Part shown: piece by piece, positions 6,404 through 13,989 of the stretch
Numbering within the stretch: position 1 is the stretch's first letter
How the letters are laid out: each line of letters opens with the position of its first letter
NCBI GenBank assembly: GCA_964510225.1
Contig: CAZEAN010000147.1
Span: forward strand, 1 to 14,265
Source of the DNA: CAZEAN01 sp964510225
GTDB taxonomy: Bacteria; Planctomycetota; Planctomycetia; Isosphaerales; Isosphaeraceae
Direction of reading: 5' to 3'
Length of the DNA stretch: 14,265 nucleotides
Notes under the pieces: generated by a model
Seen by the model: only the letters and a program-made list of their open reading frames with translations
Told to the model about the DNA's origin: nothing
Database searches by the model: none
Translations under genes and position numbers: made by a program

Positions 6404-9394
6404 TCAGCCGATCCCGACAACGACTCGGGCGAACTCATAGGGAGTGAGGTCGAGCAGCACCGCATCTCCCTCAAGAGTCAGTTCAATGATCTTCTCGTCG
6501 TTACAGTCTGTCTGTCGCGCAGCGACGGGCTCTCGGAACATCCGGAGTCGGGCTCGGACCGACCCTCCCGACGTCTCCAACAGATGGAAGGCAATTCCAG
6601 GACCGCCCCCTTCGATCGTGGCCGGCTCAATCCGGGTCACAACAACCGATCGCGCATCGAGTCGAAAGAGCCAACCCGTGGGGACCGAAGGGGCAGACGA
6701 AGCTGGGAGCGGTAGGGCAATCGGGGGATTGATCAAGTCGAGGACCGCTTGGAAGCCATGTTCCAAGTCCATCGCGATCCCGATTTCAAACCTCCGCGCT
6801 TGTTCACGACCGGCGACCAAGATGGTATCGAGCATCCGATCCCCGTGTCGCTGGTGATGGGCCAAGCCTCCGAAGATCAAACTCGTTCGATTCCGTCGTG
6901 CATTGATTTCAAAGAATTCGGCCGTTTCGGGACGTGTTGTGAGAGTTTCTTGCGCTTGGAGCATCGATGAACGTCTGAGCGTGGCGTTCGTGTCTGGCCA
7001 GGCCCATCGGCAACCGATGTAACGGCTCCACGCCGGCCCTTGTTGGATCGTGACAAGAAGCTCAGGATCAATTTCGAGCAACTCGATCTCAAGATTCGCC
7101 ATCGGTCGTCCGGTCCAAAGGCGGATCCGCTGTCGGAATTTGACTAGGGTCCGATCCCCTTCTGGATGGACAATTGATCCTTCAGAAGTTCCGACCAGAA
7201 CCGCTGGACCACCGGTATCGATCTTGAACCCACCCGCCTCAGCGCGACAATCATGGGCCTCGACCCCTGAAAGCCCCACGACGACCAGCTTCTGAGCCAG
7301 CCGAGGCTCGGTTTCTCCTGCAGCCATCACGCCTCGGAGGCCGCCACTGTTCGGATCGAACTCGATACGGATCGATTCATTCCGAATTTCGCGACCTGTC
7401 GCTTTCAAGGAGTCGGAGGGGGCATGAGGCCCTGATCCACTCGACTCGAACCCGACCCAACCGAACCCGAATGCCGGAACGGTAGCGATCACTTCTGGAA
7501 GTCCATCCACAAACTGAGCCGCCCGGACCACGGTTCCAGCCGTTGGCAAGTTGGAGTCGGCTGGCAACGGTACCGGGATCCGACGGGCGACCGAAAGCGG
7601 ATTGAGCAAGAGTATGCCGCCTGGTTGATCGTCCGCGTTGGGATCGGACCCCTCTGCACTGTTCACTCCCGCAATCGATCGGCTGATGGTCTTCACAATC
7701 GAATCTTGGACGGTAGCGATCATCGAATCAGCATCAGCAAGATCACCGGATTCAATGAGTCGTTCGATTTCGTCCAATGTCGATTGCTGATCATCCCCAG
7801 GTTCTAGATGCCCCGAACGCAGTGCAAGCGCGATCGAATGTAACGCCAAGACACCGTCGAGCCGAGCCCGGAGACGCCAATGTCGGCATCGACGCTGGAT
7901 CGGACTCGGATCACCGCGCTCAACCGCTTGTTCGAGGTAAGGCGTCTTGTATTCGTCAAGCTTTGGCCGAAGCGTCTCGTAGGGTCGATCGCTGAGATGA
8001 AAGTAGTCGCCGACCGTCACGGGACGGGCCAGAACGCCTGCGTACTTGAATGATGTCCGGAGATCTCGGAACCAACTCGCGACCTCGTGCGGCCAATGGA
8101 CGAGCCCGAGAGTCGCGACATGGTCGTTCCGCATCGATTCCGCGATCTTCCAAGGCAATTCAATCCCTCTCCGGCTCCGAGCAGCATCGAGAGGTACACG
8201 CGTCAACGATTCCAGATGAGCTCCTTCCGGCGATTCCCAGAGTCGCTTCGATTCTGAGATCAGTGGAAACGAACCGGAGTCGAACGCGAGATGGAGCCCA
8301 TAGCGAAACCCGAACCTCCGAGCGATCTGGGGCCGCATCGGATAAAACGCAAATCGACGACCCGCGAGCGTTTCGACGGTTCGGTCGTCGAGATGCTTCC
8401 GATAGGTCAGCGACCCTCGGCGGAACTGCCAAAGAATGGTCTCCAAGGGACGAAACGGCTCCGCCGACTCTCGGTACGTTCCGCCGATGACATCAGCGAC
8501 CCCATCGTTGATCGCTTCCCGGAGTCTCGCGACTGCTTTTGGATTCCGCTCCGCCATGGACTCGATTGAGGCGGCGGAAGCAAGCAAGGTGACGGGTGTT
8601 CCTTCGTCGAGGAGCGGATCAAGGGCATCCGCCGGGGTGGACTCGTCAAGGAGCCCGAGGTCGATCAAGAATGCCTCGACCGGGTAAAACCTCTCCCGGG
8701 CCTCGGCCATTAATTCGAATCCAGCACGAAGTCGATTTTCCGCCCCAGGACGATCACCCTGGATAAACATCTTGGCGGCTCCAAGAGTCTCGGCCCCGAA
8801 TCGATCTGCATCAAGGCAGTCGACATGCTCCATCGCGACTGTGAGTTCCTGAAGCCAGTAGTGCATCGCTCCGATCGCGAGGAAGACGCTTACGACTGGA
8901 TCTTCAGTGGGCTCGGCGGCATCATCAGTCGGCGCCAATTCACGAACAAGGGTGCGGATGCTCCCAGGTCGATCAATCGTGCCCGGCGCAAGCTCAATCC
9001 AGGTTGCGCCATTGGATTCGGCGGCCATCCGCTTTTCGATCGCCCCATCCTCGTCTGCCGATTGAACTGAGACCCAGACTTCCCCGATCTCAGGGCTAAT
9101 CGGATCATCGGGATGCCGGACCGTTGGGATCCGATCAACGCGGCTCAAGACGTCAGGATGCCAAGGAGCCGAAATCGCAGCGAGCGTTAGCTCTGCATGT
9201 TCGTCCGGAATCTCCGATTCCGGCTTCCGACCGACATATTCCGAGAGCACCACGACCCGGACCATACGATCGACCGCTCCTACTCCAGGGCTCGCCGACG
9301 CTTCTGACTCGGTTCCCCCGTCCCGTTCAACGCTTGGTTCCGAAGCCTCTGGGAGCCTGGGATCAGTCGAAGTCGAAACGAACTCATCTTGCAT
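6404..9394 (-). CDS. GH38 (alpha-mannosidase)-like protein with divergent active site
   Basis: 996-residue protein with the layout of family 38 glycoside hydrolases. An N-terminal Ser/Glu-rich stretch (to about residue 40) and a region of about 130 residues (containing ELTLAAISAPWHPDVLSRVD) precede the barrel-like part. Residues about 235-380 hold DVIGGTYRESAEPFRPLETI, matching the 'GGxWVEPD…SGES' strand of alpha-mannosidases, then FAFYPMRPQIARRFGFRYGL, matching their 'W-x-P-D-x-F-G-Y…Q-I-x-K-x-x-G' segment. In the latter the nucleophile Asp is replaced (YPMRPQI), and I do not see the zinc-binding His-x-Asp near the start of the barrel. From about residue 600 beta-rich domains follow, with RIEFDPNSGGLRGV as in mannosidase C-terminal domains. 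There is no signal peptide. ATG at 9394 has GAGGAAA (9402-9408) 7 nt upstream; a TTG at 9400 is the alternative. It follows the epimerase-like gene by 57 bp, probably as one operon. Confidence 0.75.
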   Translation of the reverse strand: MQDEFVSTSTDPRLPEASEPSVERDGGTESEASASPGVGAVDRMVRVVVLSEYVGRKPESEIPDEHAELTLAAISAPWHPDVLSRVDRIPTVRHPDDPISPEIGEVWVSVQSADEDGAIEKRMAAESNGATWIELAPGTIDRPGSIRTLVRELAPTDDAAEPTEDPVVSVFLAIGAMHYWLQELTVAMEHVDCLDADRFGAETLGAAKMFIQGDRPGAENRLRAGFELMAEARERFYPVEAFLIDLGLLDESTPADALDPLLDEGTPVTLLASAASIESMAERNPKAVARLREAINDGVADVIGGTYRESAEPFRPLETILWQFRRGSLTYRKHLDDRTVETLAGRRFAFYPMRPQIARRFGFRYGLHLAFDSGSFPLISESKRLWESPEGAHLESLTRVPLDAARSRRGIELPWKIAESMRNDHVATLGLVHWPHEVASWFRDLRTSFKYAGVLARPVTVGDYFHLSDRPYETLRPKLDEYKTPYLEQAVERGDPSPIQRRCRHWRLRARLDGVLALHSIALALRSGHLEPGDDQQSTLDEIERLIESGDLADADSMIATVQDSIVKTISRSIAGVNSAEGSDPNADDQPGGILLLNPLSVARRIPVPLPADSNLPTAGTVVRAAQFVDGLPEVIATVPAFGFGWVGFESSGSGPHAPSDSLKATGREIRNESIRIEFDPNSGGLRGVMAAGETEPRLAQKLVVVGLSGVEAHDCRAEAGGFKIDTGGPAVLVGTSEGSIVHPEGDRTLVKFRQRIRLWTGRPMANLEIELLEIDPELLVTIQQGPAWSRYIGCRWAWPDTNATLRRSSMLQAQETLTTRPETAEFFEINARRNRTSLIFGGLAHHQRHGDRMLDTILVAGREQARRFEIGIAMDLEHGFQAVLDLINPPIALPLPASSAPSVPTGWLFRLDARSVVVTRIEPATIEGGGPGIAFHLLETSGGSVRARLRMFREPVAARQTDCNDEKIIELTLEGDAVLLDLTPYEFARVVVGIG

Positions 9395-9401
9395 CAGCAA
9401 A

Positions 9402-9408
9402 TTTCCTC
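9402..9408 (-). promoter_or_regulatory. Ribosome binding site of the GH38-like gene
   Basis: GAGGAAA on the minus strand, 7 nt before the ATG at 9392-9394. It favours that ATG over the in-frame TTG two codons upstream. Confidence 0.6.
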
Positions 9409-9451
9409 ATGTCTTGATTCGAGTCGAGCCTTCGCGTGAGAAGAGGATCGA

Positions 9452-10258
9452 TCAGAAGGCGTCGAATCGATCCGCAAGCTCTCGGAACTGAGGGCCGATT
9501 GGACGGTCGGGATCAGGCCAAATGGTTAACGGACCCGCGTAATTGACTTCCTCTAGGGCGCCGAGGTACTCCTCCCAATCGAGGACACCGCGGTCGAACC
9601 CAGTTCCTCTCGGATGCGGTGCGATCGTCCGCTCCCGAGAACCCTCGAACGTTCCATCACGTGCAAACGCGTGCACCAGACGGAATCCGAGCGCCTTGGT
9701 CGCTGTAACCGGATCATGACCGTGGCGGAGCAGTTCTCCAGGATCCAGACTCACGGAAACTTCTTCAAATGACTCCGGTCCGTTTTCGAGATATCCCTTC
9801 AGGGACTCCCCGTCATCAGGTCCAGTCAGGATCGCCAATTGAAGCCCATGATGTGACGCCCGGCGGCCAAGTTCAATCAAACTCTGCTCAAAGGCACCCC
9901 GGCGATCGGCTGACGACTCGGGTGGGACCTTCCCGACGCGTACAAGGGCCACGCGTGCCCCAAGATCAAAGCCCATGGCAAAGGCCGCTCCAGCGCGATT
10001 GACCCGCTCGTCGAGTTGCTCAAAGGAGTCGAAGGGGGCTCGCGTCGGTAGATTAATGGCGTCCAGTTTCAACTCGATGGAACGAAAGGTGTGGCGGAGA
10101 TCGCGACGCCCTGTCTCAGAGAGTCGGTTCGGATTCAGATCGCCATTGGCATCTAGGACAACGCCCCGAGCCCCGAATTGCGCTGCTTCACGAAGTTGAT
10201 CGCGGAGCAGACGATCGGGATCGGCAACAAGTCGAATTCCCAGCGGAGATCGGATCAT
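9452..10258 (-). CDS. Sugar phosphate isomerase/epimerase-like TIM-barrel protein
   Basis: 268-residue protein of the xylose isomerase-like TIM-barrel family (AP endonuclease 2/IolE type), typical of sugar and inositol epimerases. Recognisable strands are MIRSPLGIRL, ARGVVLDANG, LKLDAINLP, ARVALVRVGK, LQLAILTG, EVSVSLDPGELLRHGHDP, GFRLVHAFARDG and a terminal VLDWEEYLGALEEVNYAGPLTIW. The family normally binds a divalent metal with Glu, Asp, His and Glu. Here Asp172 and His196 remain, but the strand-4 Glu is Leu144 (LAILTG instead of LALETG) and the last Glu is Trp247 (LTIW instead of LTIE). The canonical reaction is therefore doubtful. The start ATG (10256-10258) has only a weak TAAGG 10 nt upstream. 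It is first in the minus-strand operon with the GH38-like gene and divergent from pabB, with 53 bp between the start codons. Confidence 0.85.
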   Translation of the reverse strand: MIRSPLGIRLVADPDRLLRDQLREAAQFGARGVVLDANGDLNPNRLSETGRRDLRHTFRSIELKLDAINLPTRAPFDSFEQLDERVNRAGAAFAMGFDLGARVALVRVGKVPPESSADRRGAFEQSLIELGRRASHHGLQLAILTGPDDGESLKGYLENGPESFEEVSVSLDPGELLRHGHDPVTATKALGFRLVHAFARDGTFEGSRERTIAPHPRGTGFDRGVLDWEEYLGALEEVNYAGPLTIWPDPDRPIGPQFRELADRFDAF

Positions 10259-10311
10259 CGAGGTTCGGCCTTAAAGAGTTTGGATTGGCGCCCAACGCTT
10301 GTGCTGGTCAG
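10259..10311. promoter_or_regulatory. Short divergent promoter region between epimerase-like gene and pabB
   Basis: The two start codons (10258 minus, 10312 plus) face away from each other across 53 bp, so promoter elements for both units must lie here or extend into coding sequence. I see no convincing -35/-10 pair. If pabB starts at the in-frame TTG (10285), preceded by AAAGAG at 10273-10278, the gap shrinks to 26 bp. Confidence 0.35.
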
Positions 10312-11886
10312 ATGGATTGTATCGTGAACCGGACCGATTGCGACCGTTCGATCGATTCCGGCACCAAGTCCAAGCTCCGCCTCAACGCATCGAAATGGCC
10401 GATCGTATACGTGTCCACGTCGCCTCTCGGACTCCCTCAATGCCGTCAACCGGTCGATCTCAGCTTTGATCAATTGTTGATCGCTGTTGGCCAGATGCCC
10501 GGCGCGGCAATTCTCGGAGGTGCCCCTGGCTTTGGTCAGGGAGGACGCTGGAGCATCCTCGCTGCCGAACCAATCGGCCACTTTCAGTTCGATGGTCGGT
10601 CTCAGTTCTGGCGATCCCGACTCCCGGGCCGCTTGACTGGGTCGTCGAATCAGCCAGGGCCAACTCTCCTGGTCAAGGTCGACAACCCTTTTCCGTTGCT
10701 CAATCAAACTCTCGACATTCTGGATGAACAAGTTTTTGAGGAGAGTGGTCAAGAGGTCGAGTCGTTCGAGGGGTTCCCTCCCTTCCGCGGCGGCTTCATC
10801 GGATTCTACAGCTATGACCTCGCGCCCTGGATTGAACGGCTTCCGCGGCAGGCAGAGAGAGACCCGCTCGATCCGTTTCCGGAGATTTTTTTCCGACTCT
10901 ACGACACCTTTGTGGCGTTTGACCATGAGACGGAGACCGGAACACTCTGGGTCCAGAATCTGAGGGGCGACTCCTCGGCGGAGATCGACGAACGCACCCG
11001 ACATTGGGTCAAGCAACTCCAGGCGCCCCCGGTTCGGATTCCTACTTCAAGATTCGGCGCGGGACTCACGAGCCTGGTGACTCCGGAGGAATATCAAGAG
11101 AGAGTCCGTCGAACAGTTGACTACATCGAAGCAGGCGACATCTTTCAAGCGAACATTTCTCAGCGCTTTGATGTGTTTGGCGAGCCTGAACCACTTGATC
11201 TGTATCGAAGGCTCCGGGACCGGAGTCCAGCACCATACTCAACGCTCATTCAGCTCGGCAAAAACCGGGCCGTTGTAAGTTCCAGCCCTGAGCTTTTCTT
11301 TGAAACAGCAGGCACTCGGATTCGGACCCGGCCGATCAAAGGAACTCGACCTCGGGGCGCTACCCCTGCGCTCGATGCCGCCAACAAGGCTGCGTTAGAG
11401 TCGTCGTCGAAAGACCGGGCCGAACTCACAATGATCGTCGACCTTGAACGAAACGACCTGGGGCGGATCTCCGAATTCGGCTCGGTGCGGGTACTCGAAG
11501 CGGCAGCAATCGAAAGCTACGCCACGGTTCACCATCAGGTCGCAACAATCGAAGGCTCCCTCCGAGCTCAGATTCGACCCGCTGAAATCGTCCGTGCTGT
11601 TTTTCCCGGAGGCTCCATCACCGGCGCTCCGAAGATCCGAGCGATGGAGATCATCGACGAACTCGAACCGACCCGTCGAAGCCTTTACACTGGAGCGATC
11701 GGCTTTATCTCTACCAACGGGCGATCGGCATTCAACATTGCGATCAGGACGATCTTGATCAGTGGTTCACGCGCAAGTTATCAGGTCGGCGGCGGAATCG
11801 TCGCTGAGAGTGACCCCCTCCTCGAGTTCGAAGAGACCCTTCACAAAGGCCGGGCTCTCCGAGAAGTGATCGAGGAATGCCGATGA
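10312..11886 (+). CDS. pabB: Aminodeoxychorismate synthase component I
   Basis: 524-residue chorismate-utilising enzyme which, with a PabA-type glutaminase, turns chorismate into 4-amino-4-deoxychorismate for p-aminobenzoate and folate. The N-terminal domain includes RWSILAAEP and GGFIGFYSYDLAPWIERLP. The chorismate-binding domain has AGDIFQANISQRFD, SSSPELFF, RPIKGTRPRG with Lys343, DRAELTMIVDLERNDLGRIS, FPGGSITGAPKIRAMEII (GSITGAPK at 434-441) and the terminal GGGIVAESDPLLEFEET. Lys in PIKGT points to PabB rather than TrpE, which has Ala there. The start is uncertain: ATG 10312 is used, but TTG 10285 and GTG 10411 are in frame and none has a strong ribosome binding site. No glutaminase domain is fused or adjacent. 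Its stop overlaps the pabC start as ATGA. Confidence 0.92.
   Translation: MDCIVNRTDCDRSIDSGTKSKLRLNASKWPIVYVSTSPLGLPQCRQPVDLSFDQLLIAVGQMPGAAILGGAPGFGQGGRWSILAAEPIGHFQFDGRSQFWRSRLPGRLTGSSNQPGPTLLVKVDNPFPLLNQTLDILDEQVFEESGQEVESFEGFPPFRGGFIGFYSYDLAPWIERLPRQAERDPLDPFPEIFFRLYDTFVAFDHETETGTLWVQNLRGDSSAEIDERTRHWVKQLQAPPVRIPTSRFGAGLTSLVTPEEYQERVRRTVDYIEAGDIFQANISQRFDVFGEPEPLDLYRRLRDRSPAPYSTLIQLGKNRAVVSSSPELFFETAGTRIRTRPIKGTRPRGATPALDAANKAALESSSKDRAELTMIVDLERNDLGRISEFGSVRVLEAAAIESYATVHHQVATIEGSLRAQIRPAEIVRAVFPGGSITGAPKIRAMEIIDELEPTRRSLYTGAIGFISTNGRSAFNIAIRTILISGSRASYQVGGGIVAESDPLLEFEETLHKGRALREVIEECR
11872..11876 (+). promoter_or_regulatory. Ribosome binding site of pabC, inside the end of pabB
   Basis: GAGGA at the end of pabB lies 6 nt before the ATG at 11883. 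An alternative ATG at 11877 touches it with no spacer and is therefore unlikely to be used. This gives the ATGA overlap expected for translational coupling. Confidence 0.6.
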
Positions 11887-12749
11887 TTTGGACCGGAGGG
11901 AGGATTGTCCCCGATGAGTCGGTCTCCGTAAGTGTCCTTGATCGATCCTTCGAACACGGCCTTGGTCTCTTCGAAACATTCCGGACCTGGAACCGGCGGG
12001 CTCCACTCCTCGACCGACACCTTGGAAGGCTCCAAGCTTCGGCCTCAGCGTTAGGTCTTCTCGTGGATCCCTCGACCCTTCCAAACAGATCCGACGTCGA
12101 GCGCCTCTTGGATGCTGGAGGGGGATCGATCGATGATGTGGTGATCCGGATCACCACATCGGGGGGTCTATCGGGCAATCACCCTGCGAAGGTCTGGATG
12201 AGAGCGCAGCCTCTTCCTAAGGTAGACAGCTTCAATGGTCGGATTCGGTCATCCTGGCTCATCCCTGAGAGCGATCCCCTCTACGGCCACAAATCCCTGA
12301 ACTATTGGTATCGCCGTTTGATTTTCGAGCGCGCCAGAGACGACGGCTTCATGGAAGATCTCGGTCGCGATCGAGTTGGGAATCTGCTCGAAGGATCGCG
12401 ATCAAACCTCTTTGCGGTGATTGACAGCCAGATCGTCACCCCCTCCCTCAAGACTCTTCACGGGAAACCGCAACCGCTTCTTCCTGGGATCATGCGCGCA
12501 GTCATCATGGAGCGGGCTGCCGAATTGGGGATGGAGTTGATCGAATCACCAACCGTTTCGATTGCAGCAATCACGACTGCATCAGAACTCTTTCTTTCAA
12601 ACAGCGGCCGAGGGATGATACCGGTAAGATCCCTTGAGATTGCCGAAGCGTCTGACTCCAGGATAACAACCTACCGCAAGCCTGGACCCATCACCTCAGC
12701 ATTGTCGGATCACTTAGAAACCTGGCTACGCGCGGAGCATAAACGATGA
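11883..12749 (+). CDS. pabC: Class IV aminotransferase, likely aminodeoxychorismate lyase
   Basis: 288-residue PLP-dependent fold type IV enzyme. In this context it most likely splits 4-amino-4-deoxychorismate into p-aminobenzoate and pyruvate; branched-chain or D-amino acid aminotransferases share the fold. Family marks are SVLDRSFEHGLGLFETFRTW near residues 18-36, RHLGRL at 45-50, the PLP Lys137 in GHKSLNYW, Glu170 in GNLLEGSRSNLF, the LLPGIMRAVIMERA helix and the SELFLSNSGRGMIPV phosphate-binding region. The start at 11883 is chosen over ATG 11877 because GAGGA (11872-11876) then has a 6-nt spacer. It overlaps pabB by 4 bp at its start and nif3 by 4 bp at its end. A perfect 26-bp palindrome lies inside it at 12135-12160. 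The adjacent pabB supports the lyase assignment, which sequence alone does not prove. Confidence 0.85.
   Translation: MIWTGGRIVPDESVSVSVLDRSFEHGLGLFETFRTWNRRAPLLDRHLGRLQASASALGLLVDPSTLPNRSDVERLLDAGGGSIDDVVIRITTSGGLSGNHPAKVWMRAQPLPKVDSFNGRIRSSWLIPESDPLYGHKSLNYWYRRLIFERARDDGFMEDLGRDRVGNLLEGSRSNLFAVIDSQIVTPSLKTLHGKPQPLLPGIMRAVIMERAAELGMELIESPTVSIAAITTASELFLSNSGRGMIPVRSLEIAEASDSRITTYRKPGPITSALSDHLETWLRAEHKR
12135..12160. repeat. Perfect 26-bp palindrome within pabC
   Basis: GATGTGGTGATCC is followed directly by its exact reverse complement GGATCACCACATC. It encodes the strand DVVIRITTS, which is a normal part of this family (an 'I-R-I-T-x-S-G' strand), so the symmetry sits on otherwise conserved protein sequence. 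It may bind a dimeric regulator, form a hairpin in the mRNA, or be chance. Confidence 0.85.
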
Positions 12750-13852
12750 AGTCACTGCCGTTAGCTTCACTTCTCGATTGGTTGAACGACTTTGCACCCC
12801 TGGAACTGGCCGAAGATTGGGACAATGTCGGACTCTTGATGGGGGACGAGAACCAAGCGATCGATCGTGTGATGACTTGTCTGACGGTGACCAGAAGCAC
12901 CGCGAGGGAAGCGCTTGACGGAGGTGCCCAGTTGATCGTCACCCATCATCCGATCTGGTTTCAGCCGACCCAAAGACTCCGAGCTGATGGCCCCAACGGT
13001 TTCCTCTGGTCACTCGCAAGTGCTGGAGTCGCTGTTTATAGTCCACACACAGCTTTCGATAACACTCGTGGTGGAATTAACGACCTTATCGCCACACAAC
13101 TCGGCCTGACTCAGATCGGTCCTCTTCAGCCCCTTGACCCAGAGCGCGTGTCAAAGATTGTCGTCTTCTTGCCGGAGACCGATCGAGAGCCCGTACTCAA
13201 CGCCGCATTCCGTGCGGGTGCTGGCCAGATCGGTGACTATCGCGAATGTTCCTACACCGTCGAGGGGTCTGGCACCTTTTTCCCGACTGAAGGAACCAAC
13301 CCGACGATCGGCAAAACAGGCCAGCGCGAATCGGTCGGGGAACAACGAATCGAGGTCGTTTGTGAGTCCCGTCGACTCGGAGACGCACTCGACGCGATCC
13401 GGAGTGCCCACTCTTATGAAGAACCGGCGATCGATGTTTACTCGATTGAGGTTCCCAGCAAGCTCCCTGGAGTCGGACGGATCGGCCAGGTTGAGCCCAC
13501 GACAACGCAGCGAGAACTCGGGGCTCGTCTTAAGCAATTCCTGAATCCGTACTCAATCCAATCGGTAGGATCGGCCGATCGTCCCATCAACCGTGTGGCG
13601 ATCGCCTGTGGGGCAGCAGACTCGATGATGAGAGATGCCAAGAGAGCGGGAGCTGACCTCTTGATCACGGGCGAAGTCCGGTTCCACCGCGCTTTAGAGG
13701 CCGAGGCACTCGGGCTCGGCCTCTTGGTCACCGGTCACTACGCCAGTGAGCGACACGGCGTCGACTCGCTTGCGCTTCGGCTCCAAGAGTCGTTTCCCAA
13801 CCTTGAGATTTGGGCGTGTCGAACCGAACGCGACCCGCTCCAAATTCTTTAA
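12746..13852 (+). CDS. Nif3-like dinuclear metal centre protein, long form
   Basis: 368-residue member of the NIF3/YbgI/YqfO family, hexameric proteins with a two-metal site, often labelled 'GTP cyclohydrolase 1 type 2', a function not established for most members. The N-terminal half has LAEDWDNVGLLMGD (22-34), the ligand pair His67-His68 in IVTHHPIWF, and His101 and Asp105 in SPHTAFDNTRGG. The middle part, about residues 130-235 (KIVVFLPETDREPVLNAAFRAGAG to SYEEPAIDVYSIE), is the CutA/PII-like insert of long-form members such as B. subtilis YqfO. The C-terminal half has GEVRFHRALEAEALGLGLLV and GHYASERHGVDSLA with ligands His331 and Glu335. All expected metal ligands are present. The ATG overlaps the pabC stop as ATGA, and GGAG (12734-12737) lies 8 nt upstream. 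It is last in the pab operon. Confidence 0.92.
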   Translation: MKSLPLASLLDWLNDFAPLELAEDWDNVGLLMGDENQAIDRVMTCLTVTRSTAREALDGGAQLIVTHHPIWFQPTQRLRADGPNGFLWSLASAGVAVYSPHTAFDNTRGGINDLIATQLGLTQIGPLQPLDPERVSKIVVFLPETDREPVLNAAFRAGAGQIGDYRECSYTVEGSGTFFPTEGTNPTIGKTGQRESVGEQRIEVVCESRRLGDALDAIRSAHSYEEPAIDVYSIEVPSKLPGVGRIGQVEPTTTQRELGARLKQFLNPYSIQSVGSADRPINRVAIACGAADSMMRDAKRAGADLLITGEVRFHRALEAEALGLGLLVTGHYASERHGVDSLALRLQESFPNLEIWACRTERDPLQIL

Positions 13853-13908
13853 CACAGAGACTTTCCGGAAGCAACTGGCCGATTCGCACAAACGCCTAAG
13901 GATGGAAG

Positions 13909-13932
13909 GTGGGTCTGGAAGATGAGACCCAC
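13909..13932. terminator. Hairpin downstream of nif3
   Basis: GTGGGTCT (13909-13916) and AGACCCAC (13925-13932) form a perfect 8-bp stem over an 8-nt loop, 57 bp after the nif3 stop. There is no following T-run, so it is at best a weak intrinsic terminator. It shares its GGGTC…GACCC core with the next hairpin. Confidence 0.4.
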
Positions 13933-13961
13933 GCTACGAACCTCCGACATGATGAAGCGGA

Positions 13962-13980
13962 GATGGGTCGCAGACCCATC
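13962..13980. terminator. Second related hairpin at the 3' end of the right-edge gene
   Basis: GATGGGTC (13962-13969) and GACCCATC (13973-13980) pair perfectly over a GCA loop. It lies 9 bp past the stop of the minus-strand edge gene, a position that suits a terminator for that gene, but no T-run is present on either strand. The similar core in the neighbouring hairpin suggests a shared repeat. Confidence 0.4.
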
Positions 13981-13989
13981 GTTCGGGGC

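Noticed and set aside
10255..11016. Minus-strand open frame of 253 codons overlapping pabB
   Set aside because: It is antisense to clear PabB coding sequence, has no family resemblance, and would push the divergent epimerase-like gene's promoter into a coding region.
10312..11886. Anthranilate synthase component I (TrpE) as the product
   Set aside because: The PIKGT motif has Lys where TrpE has Ala, and the gene is coupled to a class IV aminotransferase gene as expected for PabB and PabC.
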